From NCBI RefSeq assembly GCF_029227915.1, contig NC_079888.1, positions 17,586,001 to 17,650,000 on the forward strand: a stretch of DNA of 64,000 nucleotides, in the 5' to 3' direction. The position numbers were made by a program, and so were the translations under genes. Positions 34,593-46,700 of the stretch are shown in pieces. Source of the DNA: Hydractinia symbiolongicarpus. Its lineage: Eukaryota > Cnidaria > Hydrozoa > Anthoathecata > Hydractiniidae. How positions within the stretch are numbered: the stretch's first letter is position 1; every line of letters begins with the position of its first letter. The notes under the pieces are model-generated. The model had not been told where the DNA came from and searched no databases. It was given only the letters and a program-made list of their open reading frames with translations.

Positions 34593-37218
34593 TAATATTG
34601 CAATCAAAATGACCAACAATGATTATATTTATTAAACAATATATTTCGGAAATTTATTCCATCTTCAGGTCTAAAATATAAAAAACATATTCAGTAAAAA
34701 CTGTTAAAAACATTAAAATAATAAAGTTTTTTTATCATACATATCATACATAGCATCATACACTGTACACAAATCAGAAAAAAGCTGATGGTAATTAAAT
34801 CATAATTACCCACGTCATAATTAAAATTTAATCACCAGCGGCCTGAATCTATATTCATCCTTTGTATTCAAAGATGGTTTCAATTGATTGATGAAAAGAG
34901 CCTCTAAAGTCATTAAATGATACGTTGATTTTGAGTTTGAGCACAAGATCGTTACGTCATCAATCGACAATTCACGTTCGCATTCTTTCCAATGATCCGC
35001 AACCGGGCCATTTCGTCGATGTTCTTTGAAACGACATATCAAATGACGGCTTGTTTGACCGACATAGCAAGACGAACATCTTGGACATGAAAATTTATAT
35101 ACTACGCCACTTTTCAAAGATTTTTCGACTGTTGGCTTTAGTGATGGTAGTCAGCTTTTCAGTTTATTCAGCGTGAATATAATTCTGCACGGAGCTTTGA
35201 TGTTGTTAAGCGTTCGTTTGAAATTATCCGAAACGTTACCACGATACTGAATAAATAACAATTTTTCTTCTGTTTCCTCTTCTTCTTTTTCTTTTTCTTT
35301 TCCGTCCTGATCAGTTTGTGGAATCGGCTTTTCAATGATTTTTCTCAATGTGTCTGAAATAATGGGGTCGTAGAATTCAGCGGGATATTGGTTGTTATCT
35401 AGAATTCCTTTAGCCTTTTTCAGACTTTCATGAAATGTTTCCCAACTGCTACAAGCTCTATAGACTCTATGTACAAGTCCAGACACAACCGATCTCTTGT
35501 ATTGTTTTGGTGCAAGGGCGTGGAAATTTAGTGTTAAACCAGTGTCAGTTGGTTTTGTATACCACTTTGAGACAAGGTTTCCGTGTGTTCTTTTTATAGA
35601 CATGTCTAGAAATGCAATTTCTCCATTGTTTTCACGCTCGATAGTAAACTTTAGTGATGGGTGAATATTATTAATCTCATTCAACTTTTCCTGGATCTTA
35701 TCTTTGTTGATATTTCTGATAATATCGTCCATATATCTCGCGAATAAATCTGCATCTCCCTTGATAATATCGTCAAATTTACTGAGCCAACCATTAGCAA
35801 GCATTGAAGCTGGTGGGCTCCCCATTGCCAATCCATCGACTTGTTGGTAATATCCATCATGAGTCGACATAACTACATTGCTACTACATAGTAAGGTTAA
35901 TTTATGAAAAGTTTCTCGATCTACTGGAGGTTTTTCGTATTTTCCAGAATATAAAAGACTGGTACAATCATCAATTGCTTCGTTCAGTGGTACATTTGTA
36001 TATAGGGATGTGACGTCAAAACTCACAAGTTCCTCATTTTCTGCAAGTTGGAGATGTGTAATTAGATCGGATATTTGTTTCGTGGAAGAATTGATGTTGC
36101 ATTCATCTACTACTGACAGCCACTTTGCTACCTGGTTTGCTAGTTTGTAATATGGAGAACCTGGCATCGATAAAACTGGTCTCATTGGTGTGTTATTTTT
36201 GTGTACTTTAGCAAGTCCGTAGATTCTAGGTGGTTGACTTCCTATTGGCTTTAGTTTATCATAAAGCTGTTCACTGATTTTTCCCTTCACTTTTAACTCT
36301 TTCAGGACAGATGTAATTCTTTCTTCTTCTTTGAACACAGGGTTCTTCTCATTTTTCCTTTTAGATGTAAGTTTATTAAATTGGGGTAAACCAATGATGT
36401 CGTTCATTTTGTTGTTATAACTTTCAACTTTCATAACACAAATGCCGATGCCCTTGTCGAAGGGAACTGCTACCAAGTTGTTGAGTTTTAGATACTTTTT
36501 TGTCATTTGAATGTTTTTAGATGGTTTTTGCTTATTGCATTTCTTAACGTATGCCAAAGTCTTAACATTTATGTCAGTGATTAGCTCGTCGTTAATCTTT
36601 TTATCTTTGCAAAATCTAATCAAATCATCTAAACCAGTTAACACATCATTTTTGTTGAACTTCTCTATGATGGGGTTTCTTGGACCCAAGGCTAATGTTT
36701 CCATAACATATTTTGGGAGTCTCTCCGTTAATTCATAGCAAATTGCTGTGTTTTTCACATTAAATAACGGTTTTCCTTGCTCATCTGACAGTTTGTTCAA
36801 TTTCTTATTCAGCGTATCTGCATGTGTACTTCTGAACTGTCGAATTTCGAGTCTAGTATGGAATATAATTGATGGTATGATACGATATGATACTTTACTT
36901 TTTAATATCTCCCGATTTTCATGTAGTTTCTCTTCCGCCGATAACAAATCTTTCTTAGCGTTATATAACTCCTTTCTAAGCAATTTCAGTTGAAATTCCA
37001 ATACAGCTTTGTCGTCAAAACAACCATTTTCGGGGATACGAAACTTAAGAAATTTCGGAATTATGTTTGATTTAAGACATTCTTCAAGGAAACGAATACG
37101 AAGACTGTGATTCTCTTTCTTCTTTAACGATTTAAGATAATGTAGAAAATCTTTCCACCAGTCATTTCGTTTTATTTAATAAATATAATCATTGTTGGTC
37201 ATTTTGATTGCAATATTA
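34593..37218 (-). mobile_element. Penelope-like retroelement with 44-bp inverted terminal copies
   Basis: Positions 34593-34636 and 37175-37218 are perfect inverted repeats of 44 bp. They bracket a single minus-strand reading frame with a Penelope-type reverse transcriptase and a GIY-YIG endonuclease. Penelope elements are known for terminal repeats in direct or inverted order, and the inverted arrangement fits that family. The short 3' non-coding region contains CTGAAGATGG and CCGAAAT. It lies between FHIT and LIN52. With only two nonsense codons and no frameshift, the insertion is probably young. Confidence 0.85.
34821..37202 (-). pseudogene. Penelope RT plus GIY-YIG protein, two in-frame stops
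   Basis: Reading from an ATG in the terminal repeat (37202), a frame of 794 codons runs to a stop at 34821. It is interrupted by TAA at 37176-37178 (codon 9) and TGA at 35151-35153. After the first stop the N-terminal region reads KRNDWWKDFLHYLKS and LEECLKSNIIPKFLKF. RT motifs are SFDVTSLYTNVPL (A), GLAMGSPPASMLAN (B) and FARYMDDI (C, catalytic Asp pair). After the TGA the endonuclease follows: VYKFSCPRCSSCYVGQTSRH, then RFKEHRR. No ATG lies between the TAA and the RT core. The TGA is one base from TGC/TGT. I treat both stops as decay, though readthrough is not excluded. Confidence 0.85.
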
Positions 37219-38410
37219 ATATTACTAGTTATTTAAACACGTGAAAGAATCCACTTTAAAAAAAAAAATTAAAATTTATTGTATGTTTTGTATCACAAAA
37301 TTATTTGTTGTCAATTTCATTAAAAAGACACGAACAATCAAATGTAATTTTTAAATGAAATAGCAATATTATAACAATGTTAGGTTATAACCCTAACCCT
37401 AAGGTAGAAGCCAAGATTTTTTTTCTGAAGATTTTGTGTGACCAGGTTTTGATTAAGAAAGAACACATTTAATTTGAATTTCATTGTATCAATTTTTCAA
37501 ATACATGTACAAAGAGAAGACGAAACTTTCAATATACATATTTTAAACGTTTTTTAAACGTTTTTTCAACCAAAGTTTATTCTTCGTTTTGTTTGTTGCT
37601 CATTGTGGCGATGAATGTTTATATTAAAGTAATAAATTTATGTGTGCACCATTTTACGTGGATTTAAAAGTATCAACATTTTGAAATGGACGTAGTGTTT
37701 TTAATATTTTTATTACCATGGTTGCTCGAAATGATTAGGTTTAAAATGTAATTTTGTTTTTTACTATGTGATATGATTTTAAAATATGGATGTTTCTGTA
37801 AACACTTAGTTGAGAAATGTGAATTGTTTTGACGTCGCTGTTAAGAAGAGTTAAAATAACTGTTATTCTGGCAGAGTAGTGATTCAAGATTGAGCAACTT
37901 GATTTTTGATATAGGTAGCTATGTTTTAAGGGTTCTCTGGCAATGTTATTTGTTTACATTTATAGCTACCATTATGCTATAAGGTTGAAAGTTATACCAA
38001 GCTGTATAAAGCCCATAGTTAGGCTTTTTGGCCAAATAGCGCTGTGGTTTTCTGGTATGAACCAGTTGAAAATAGCTAATCAGTTAACAAATACTTACAT
38101 AAATTGATGTGGACATAGTCAGGTTCAATCACTACAAAAAATTAGATGAGTTTATTTTATAATGATTTTTTATGAGCAGGTTGCGGTGTAGCACTGATTT
38201 GACTTCATGTGAAACTGAACAAAGTTATTCTAATTTCTTTTAATGTTGAGAGATTTCCCAACACATTTTTGAATTTCTAAAAATGTTGCCAGAAACAAAA
38301 GAATGTTTTATTATGATGTTTAAGTATGTTTAAAATGTTTCATGTTGCCATGGTATCTTTTGTCATGTTTTAACTTTGATTTTATGTTTATTAGTGTCTA
38401 TAGTAAAAAA
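37219..38410. other. Spacer upstream of LIN52
   Basis: About 1.2 kb of AT-rich DNA between the Penelope insertion and the LIN52 start. It must hold the LIN52 promoter. A possible 3' splice site (GTCTATAG at about 38395-38403) lies just before the start codon and would place a non-coding 5' exon upstream. No other feature was recognised. Confidence 0.5.
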
Positions 38411-40701
38411 ATGACGAAGTTGCCTCCAGAAACGCCAAGCAATATCCAGCCTTCAATGTTTGATGATAGCGATTCTGAACTTCTTTTTTGTCAACAAGAA
38501 AGATTGGATCAAAACTCACCTGAATTATGGCCAGAACAAATTCCAGGAGTTACAGAATTTAGCGCCTCGTCCTTGTTTGCTAGTCCTCTTCAGCCTGTCT
38601 TTGATTCGGTAAGTTTTTATAATTTTATTTTAATTGAAGCAAGATGTATCATAATTAAAGAACATTTAATACAATAAGAGTTTTAATTTTTGACACTTTT
38701 TGTAGCTAAATGTAAATGTCACATGAAGGCAACGGGTATATAAATTAAAAAAAAATTAAAAAATTCATATATTTGTCTTTGCTGACATCAGCAAAATTTA
38801 TAAACCTTCATTTTTTCTTAGGTGTTCATCTCCAAAACATGTGTCCATATACATTATTTTGATCAGAGTTTCAAGCTTCAGGCAATGGGTAAACAAATTT
38901 GCGAACAAATAATTTTTGTGTATTGATGAGTCATTCAGACAACTTTGTGTCATAAATTTTCTGTAACATCAAACGAATATTTCAATTTTTATGTCATATT
39001 TTTAACATTTGTAACAAAAATGGCAAAAATGATTTGGCCAAATGCACATCTATTTAAAATAGGAATATGACTTTGAAATGCATACACTGTGTAACTACGT
39101 CACAAAGTGTATCTTCATTGCTGCATATTTTGAGAAATAAAAATGTGCATGCAATAAGTTTTCATCTGACTTTACCAGAAACAGATAGGTTTTATAACAA
39201 GTTCAGCTAGAGAACTGGAAAAAAATTAGCAAGTCAGTCAACTGATTGGAAATTTCAACTAGTATTTTTCATTGTTAATGTCTGTTTATAATGGACAATA
39301 TCAAAATAAAGGCATATTATCTGCTATCAGGGTTCAGGGGATATTTAAATTTAAAAATTTTTTTTGATGTTAATAAGTTTGAGATGTTTTGTGATTTGGG
39401 GTGCTCCTGTTTTTTGCTAGTATTGTTCAATTATGCTTCTGATTTGAAATTGTTTTTTTGTTACACGTTAGTGGTAAAGTTTTATGGTGCAGTATCAAAT
39501 TGCTATGGCATAGATAGATTTTTCCTGTAATGCCGAAAATATTTATTATGCCATCATAATGTTATGCCATATATTTTTAATGTTATTATTTTTTTTAAGG
39601 TTTCGTGATGATCTTAGAATGTAAAATGTTTCTTATTAATTGGTTCTTAGTAAAATATAGCAATATCTAATATTATAAAAAACTTAAACTTCGTTTTTTT
39701 ATAACAAAAAAAATACAGGGATGTAAAAACTTTTTAGGAAAGATTTTTACCTGCTTCTTAAAAGCCCAAATAGACAAAACAATTTTGTAGATTAATTTTC
39801 AAAAAACATTATTTGTCTGAATATTGTTGAAAAAATAATACACAAACGTTTTAGCTCAATAATTATTTAATTACAAAGTTATACAGAACATCTTACGGAA
39901 AAAGATTTTTAAATAAATAGTTGTGTTAATGGATCAAAAGTGGTTAATGTATCCTTAACCCAGCTTTAACGAATTGGTTTCATATTGGTCCCAGTCAGTC
40001 CTTAGTTACCCAGTTACCCAATGCAATGGCTTCACCGATTAAAAAACGCTATTGATGTCCATGTAATGCATTAACATTGAGCCATACATGAGAAGACGTC
40101 CGATTAGACACAGTTGCTTTATTATAAAACGGAGATCTTTTTTGCCATTGTCACAACAGCCACATATCCTGAAATTAAAATTGTAACTGCTGTTGTTGTT
40201 TATGTTGTTTCACTAGCAGACGATAACTAAATATACATGCACAGCTACATAAATATTGGTTTCCTTAACTAAAGGGAGACATTTTATCTTCCTTATATTC
40301 ACTCAACTTTATTTAAATAGTAATTTATCATTAGGAAACCTAGAAATGTCACAATATGAAAAGTTAAGACATGTATGTGCTAGTGTATTGCAATGATTCT
40401 TCAAATACTTTTAATAATTTCAAGAGTATGTATAAGCAAGTCATGCAGATTATTTTGATAAGCGAGTTGTTCTTTTACTACTGTTTAGACCATAGAAAGA
40501 GTTGCAGATCCAGTACTTGAAAAAGAAGATTTGGAAATGCTTCAAGAATTTGGTAGTCTTAACGTTACCCAGATCATGGAAAAGTTTCAAAGCTTGAAGC
40601 AACAAGTTTATGTTTTAGGTCAAGAGGAAGCGCGAGAAATGACACGAGGAAAGTTCTTAAACATTTTAGGTAAAACAAAGAAGAAAAAGAAAGGAAAGTA
40701 A
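38411..40701 (+). CDS. LIN52: LIN52, MuvB/DREAM complex subunit
   Basis: LIN52 is the small MuvB subunit that bridges LIN9 and the pocket protein p107/p130 in the cell-cycle DREAM complex. Two coding exons, 38411-38608 and 40489-40701, total 411 nt, 136 aa. The N-terminal half holds QERLDQNSPELWPEQIPGV, equal to the conserved SPDLWPEQLPG block. The C-terminal half (DLEMLQEFGSL, IMEKFQSL, EEAREMTRGKFLNIL) matches the helical LIN9-binding region and ends in a Lys-rich tail. The upstream in-frame ATG at 38342 was rejected because the codons before MTKLPPETP are unlike the family and look like UTR or intron. A polyadenylation signal AATAAA lies at 40959-40964. Vertebrate LIN52 is about 116 aa, so this one is slightly longer. 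Confidence 0.92.
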
Positions 40702-40958
40702 AGAAACTGCATGAATTCAAATAATCGTTTTTGGTGTACAGCTTATGGACAACATGATGGTGGCATTAGCGTTTTATATACATTAGGGAAGAAAATCATG
40801 ATGTAACTGCTCCTTCACTAATGACTATTTACTGTATATTTTACAGTCTGTTCTGGTAGTTATGGTAATTGTAAGGAATTTATATGATGAATAATTGTAT
40901 CTAGCACTGTCTATTGAGAGATCCACTTTGTAATTTGCATCAGTATCATTATTAAAAT

Positions 40959-40964
40959 AATAAA
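40959..40964 (+). terminator. Polyadenylation signal of LIN52
   Basis: An AATAAA hexamer 258 bp downstream of the LIN52 stop codon, in AT-rich 3' UTR. It is the first canonical hexamer I see after the stop. Confidence 0.5.
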
Positions 40965-41509
40965 GATTACTGGTACAAAAGATCCTCTAAGAGTTTTTAT
41001 CTGTGTAAATCCTGTTGATTCTAATCATTAAAAAGTATATAATACTCTTTAATTAAAACAGGAAAATTGTAAGTTGGCGTAGTTTGTCATTGCAAGCTTT
41101 GAGAAGTTTGTTGAGTTTGATAAAATTGCAGGTAGGTGAAATACAAGTATGTATTAATTTTTTATACTGCTTATTTTATAACGTATTTTTTTAAATAACC
41201 CTTGTTATACTAATTTATATTTTTCATTAACATAAATTATTGTGGTTGTGGAGTTATTAAGTATGATGATTAACTAGTATGCATCAAAAAATGACAAAAA
41301 AGAGGAATAACAATGAGTATTTTAAAAATGATGCAATAGTGTAAGCCGCCAGTTTTGTCGATTACAGTGTGATTTATAACAACCAATGAAAAGGGTATAA
41401 TTTTTTCTATTTCTCCCAGCTATTAATAAAAAATCTATTTTCGACCCCTGCTTATTTCAAACTATCTTCGACCCCTGCTTATTTCTCTCAAACTTAACCA
41501 GCAGGAGCT

Positions 41510-43745
41510 CATCATCATCATCATCATCATTCTCGGCTTAACGTCCGTTTTCCATGCTAGCATGGGTTGGACAGGGTATATTAATGACCCTCTTCCAATC
41601 TGATCTAGACTGTGTTAGATCTAAACTCAACTTCCTCTCTATCAAGTCTGTCCTTATAACCTCCTGCCAAGTCTTTCTCGGTCTGCCTCTGGGCTTTGCC
41701 CCAGGAACTATCAAGTCTCTACACTTTCTTACCCAATTATCCTCCTCCATTCTTTCCAAGTGCCCCAGCCAATTCAATCTTCTTATCTGGATAACATCTT
41801 TAATTCTACGGAGACTTAGCCTGCTTCTTAGCTCATCTGAACTCTTTCTGTCTCTCAGACTGGCATTACACATCCACCTAACCATTCTCATATCATTCCT
41901 TTCTAAACAGTCAAGATCTTCCTGCTTCACTGCCCATGTCTCACTACCGCACAACATAACACTTCTTACACAGGCCTCATACAACCTACCTTTTACCTCA
42001 ATTGACAGGACTCTGCTAGTCAATAAAGGAAGTAACTCTCTAAACTTTTTCCAAGCAGAACCTATCCTGCAAGTAACACTTCTTCCAACACCCCCTTCAC
42101 TGCCCAACATATCATATAAGTAACAGAAGTTCTTAACTATCTCTAACGAGCCCCTGTTGTACATCATTAAAGCTGGAAATACTTCATTCTCTATAATCTC
42201 ACCTTTGCAAGGCTTGCATACAAACTGTATGCCAGCCCTTAACCTTCCACTAATACTACTGCACTTCTTATGTACCCAATGCTTACAAAAAATTGAGTTA
42301 CTACCAACCCCTTTCCTGCAAACTCCACAAGGCTACTTTCCAACTACAAGGTCACACTTGGCTGCAATGCTACTTATCATGACTTTAGACTTTGCTGTGT
42401 TTACCTTCAGCCCTTTCTCTTCTAGTCCTTTCTTCCACTTCTCAAACTTTTCAACTAATTCTTCCATCGACTCTGCTATGAGAACCAAATCATCTGCATA
42501 CAATAACTCCCATGGACAACCTGTTCTGAACTCCATCGACAGCGCTTCTAAGACTAGAATAAACAACAAAGGACTAAGTACAGAACCCTGATGTACACCA
42601 ACATTTACACTAAATTCATCACTAAGTGAATCGTTAATCCTGACACGACTTCTAGCATTGCTGTACATAGACTGAACCATCGTAACTAGCCACTCATCCA
42701 CACCTAATTTTCTCATAGCCCACCAAATAACTTTACGTGGCACTCTATCAAAAGCTTTCTCTAAATCTACAAAGGCAAAATAGAGATTCTTTCTCTTTCC
42801 TAAATACTTTTCCTGAAGCTGTCTGAGTAAAAATATTGCATCTGTAGTGCCACGCCCTGGAACAAAACCAAATTGCATCTTATCTATATCAATTCTTTCT
42901 CTAAGTAACTTATCAATCACTCTTTCAATAACTTTCATTACTTGATCAACCAACTTCAAACCTCTATAGTTACCCCTTTCTAATGCATCACCCTTGCCCT
43001 TGAAACAATTCACTATTACACTCGACTGCCACTCACTCGGAATAGCACCATCCTTTATAATCTGGTTAGCAAGACTTGTAATAAGCTCAACTCCAATATA
43101 TCCAGATGCTTTTACCATCTCTGCAACAATACCTGATACTCCTGCAGCCTTGCCAATCTTCAATTTCCTAATAGCCTCCACTACCCATTCTGTCTTGATC
43201 TGCATAGCTGGCCCTTCTACGACATCATCATCAGACAAATTATCCTCGTCCCAATCAAACTCAGTGTTAAGCAGCCTCTGATAATGATTCTTCCAAGCTA
43301 CCCTTTTCTCCTCCTCTGTGCTAGCCAAAACACCTTCATCATTACGTATACACTTCTCACCTACAATATCTTGATTAGTCTTCTTCATTTGCTTTGCTAT
43401 CTTGAATACCTCATTGCGCTGGTCTTCCCTTCTTAACACATCTGCAAATCTGTTTCTCTCTGCTTCTCATTTTGCCTTATACACTGCTGTACGAGCGCGA
43501 CGCTTAGCTTCTAAGTAAATATTTTTACTACCACCTGACTTCCACTCTTTCCAAAGTTTCCTCTTTTCCTTTATACACTGGTCAACCTCATTATTCCACC
43601 ACCAGGTCTGTCTATGTCTAGCTGGTCCTTTCGTCCACCCACAGGTATCATCAGAAGCTTCTAGAAGACAATTCTTCAAAGTAGTCCAAGTACTTTCAAC
43701 ATTGTCACTATCACATTGACTATTGTAGGCTAACTGCTGAACTTT
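41510..43745 (-). mobile_element. 5'-truncated RTE-type LINE with (ATG)n tail
   Basis: On the minus strand the copy starts downstream of the endonuclease domain and runs to a 3' (ATG)n microsatellite tail at 41510-41530. Just before the tail are AACGTCCGTTTTCC on plus and a CATGCTAGCATGG palindrome. RT motifs are FAFVDLEKAFDRVPR (A), GVHQGSVLSPLLFILV (B) and LLYADDLVLIAES (C). A Cys/His stretch (CGVCRKGVGSNSI...WVHKKC) follows, then the distal region (RRLNWLGHLERM, GRPRKTWQEV). The frame is continuous from 43679 to 41538 except for TGA at 43467-43469 and TAG at 42333-42335. The element abuts exon 2 of the symporter pseudogene. Confidence 0.85.
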
Positions 43746-43760
43746 TGCACTATTTAGTTA

Positions 43761-46700
43761 GTGCAATATCGGGTTCTTTGACAGCTAGTTATTTGAGTCA
43801 GAAATTTGGAAGACGCATTGTCTTATTGATCTCGTTGTTACAATATTTCATTGGAGCAGTTACAATGGGAGCAGCTGAAAATATATGGATGTTACTTGTT
43901 AGACGGTTTATTGTTGTCTTGGCAATCAGTAAGCTGTATCTATAAAGTTTTTCTTTAAGACATTTTATTTTAAGCAAGGAAAATATGAATTAATTTAAAA
44001 TTTAGGACAAGCCTAAGCTTTCTTTAAAGGCCCTTTAAAACATAAATTTAAAAAAAAATAATTTTTTGATTCGGATATGAGTTACCATATTTAAGAAAGA
44101 CGTAATGCTTTTTTAAAAGTTTTAATAAAGTATATAATTTGAGAAAAAATGAATGAGAGATAGAGAGATAGATAGATAGAAACAGGCCAGAGCCTGGACG
44201 CCTAAAACTTATCCATGCTAAAGCCTAAATCCTCGTTTTGACAGATTTTTTTCTGAGAGCGAGGCTAAAATGAGTTTTAAGCCAATAAGAATCCTAACAG
44301 TGCAACAAATTGTTTTTTTATCCAATGAACATTACTTTATTTTAAACTTTATAATCGAAAGTTAAAGCTCGTGCAGTGTAGCATAATGAAGATTGTCTTA
44401 TGATGCGCCATTTTTAATGTTATATAATTGCGTCATTTCCTTCTGTACTACAATTTTATAAGCAGTAAGTCTACAACTAAAGCTATATTCAGCAGAACTA
44501 ATTAATTATCAATGAATTTTAATTTAAAGAGGAATTATTGAGGCTGGATATTTTTGGTGAAAGATAATGTATTATAGCTATAAAATCGTGACAAATATGT
44601 CACAATTTTATATCTTTTTTCAGATTATTGCTAATGGGGGAAATCTTTAAGCCGCAGGCCTTCTTGTGTATTTTAATTCTTTTTTACTGTAAATAATAAG
44701 AAAGATAACATTGATTTCCATTTTGAGATAAATTAATGTTTCTCAGCAAGAAAACTTTTTTTAGAATTAGGGAGCAATTAATGGCTCAGCTAGTTTCTCA
44801 TTTCTCAGAATTGAGCGAACCTTTGTGTGAGCAAGAGCACTTTCCCTTCCCTTATTGATAGGCCTGTGTATTACTCGCTTGCAAAATCCGAACAGTTAAC
44901 AATTACCAAGAGGGGCTGGTAAAAGCAAACTATATTTAAGGGGTTTTTTCTTTTGTTATCTCTCTTTCAACTCTATGTAAAATTTTTCATTTCAATTCAT
45001 ATCTTTTTACATTTCAAAAATATAACCAATAAAGAAGATTAGTTCCTTGGTCAAAAATATAATTTCTTGTGCTAAAAATTTAAGAATAAAATTATACTTA
45101 TCATTATCATTACTTATTTATTAATGTTTGAATGTATACACTATCCGCTCTCCCCTTATTGATAGTCTTTAATTTAAAATACATTCCAATTGCAAGAATA
45201 AAAAATCAGGAAAAATCAGTAGGCAATAAAATTGTAATATCTAACCAGGTGTATTCCATCTAAAAACAACTAAAAATAAAAACATAAAACTAATCATTGC
45301 ATCATAGTTCTGAAATATTTATAAAAAGTGGAGAAAAACATTGGTTAGATAAATGCATAGATTTTACAAATTTCAAGTTAAGTTAACTGTTTGTCATGTT
45401 TTGCTGTAGTTTTCTTGTCACTTGATCTGAAGAAGTCATAATCCCTACTTATAAAAGTGTAATAAGTTATGAGAACAAACTTCGAATTACAAGGTCAGCC
45501 TTTGTTTGCATTGTTGTTAAAGGTCACATGGATAAAGCAGAAAAGGTAACTGGTAATATTGTGGGGAAAAAATGATGTCAGTCAAGAAGTGGAGGACATT
45601 TCAAATGCAATTTCAGCATCCAGGAGAGGAAGTAGTAATTAATATCTTTAATTAAACTACAAATGTTATTAATAATGCATGCAGATACATCTACAAACAA
45701 AATTATTTATGAAATTATTTATGAAAATGCTTGTTTTTTTAAATACAGGATACAATGTCAGTTAATACATATAGTAAACCACCAAGTAGAAAAGTTAGTT
45801 AAAATTTAATCTAAGTTCTCAGTAGCCGTTGAACAGCTTTTTCTAGTGGTTGTTAAATGATTATTTCCTAAATAATCTCAAGCCACTATACTATACTAGA
45901 GGATTAAAAATATTTACTTAAAACAGTAATTGCGTAAAACTGTACACTTTCTCTTTAAAAAATTCAATCACAATGTGGACTCCTTTGCTAGTAACATTTG
46001 ATAGACATTTTAATACAACCCAATTGTTCCTCCATGTGGTTAAAATACTATCAAAGAGCCTAATTTCAAATATTTTCTTTGTACACCAAGTGTGTACTTC
46101 TAATGTGAGTGTGGGAGTCAAATACAAATATACTTGTTCTGATAATAACACAAGCTTTTTTAATAAATTTTTAAATTTTTAGCAGTAAAAACTAAGAAGA
46201 AGTAAAGCTTTGCTATTTATGCATACAAGAAAATTCCTTTTTTAAAAAGAATTTTTTTTGTTTAATTGTTGCAGTGTCGTATATTTTGTAGCTGTTATTA
46301 TCTTAAAGACTTATGGCCTGCAGTGATGGAGTTTTAGGCTTTTACGTCAACCATGTTGAATTGGATAGAACAATTTTTCAGATGACTGTCACTATGTTAC
46401 CTGGCACCAGGTGGTCTAGCTGTAATGCTATCTGGGAAGCTTTTAATTACCTGCACAGTGTTATTCTTTACAATTTTTTATAAAGTTTTGTACGAGAACA
46501 AAGTTAAATTGTGTTGTCTTACTTCAAATTTTATGTCAATATCTACTTATTTTTATTTGCAGGTAATACAAAGGGTATATTTGTGCGTGTAATCAAGACA
46601 CAGACAACAAGACGTGTGTTACTGGTTGGATGTGGATTACAAGCTTTTCAACAGCTCTTTGCCATCAACACTGTCGTGTAATATTTTTATTACCTTTTTT

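Noticed and set aside
34640-34680. Possible hammerhead ribozyme at the 3' end of the Penelope element (minus strand CTGAAGA...CCGAAA)
   Set aside because: Penelope elements can carry hammerheads and part of the core is present, but I could not pair stem II beside the core or find convincing stems I and III. A structural search with a hammerhead covariance model would decide.
36511-36993. Plus-strand open frames inside the Penelope region
   Set aside because: Antisense to the intact RT frame and without family similarity.
37385-37405. Telomere-like AACCCTAACCCTAA
   Set aside because: Only about two units in AT-rich DNA, too short to imply a telomeric seed.
38821-38889. Open stretch with good splice sites between LIN52 exons
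   Set aside because: LIN52 is complete and in phase without it, and including it breaks the phase to the last exon.
41554-42591. Plus-strand open frames of 144-189 aa
   Set aside because: These are antisense shadows of the RTE reverse-transcriptase frame.
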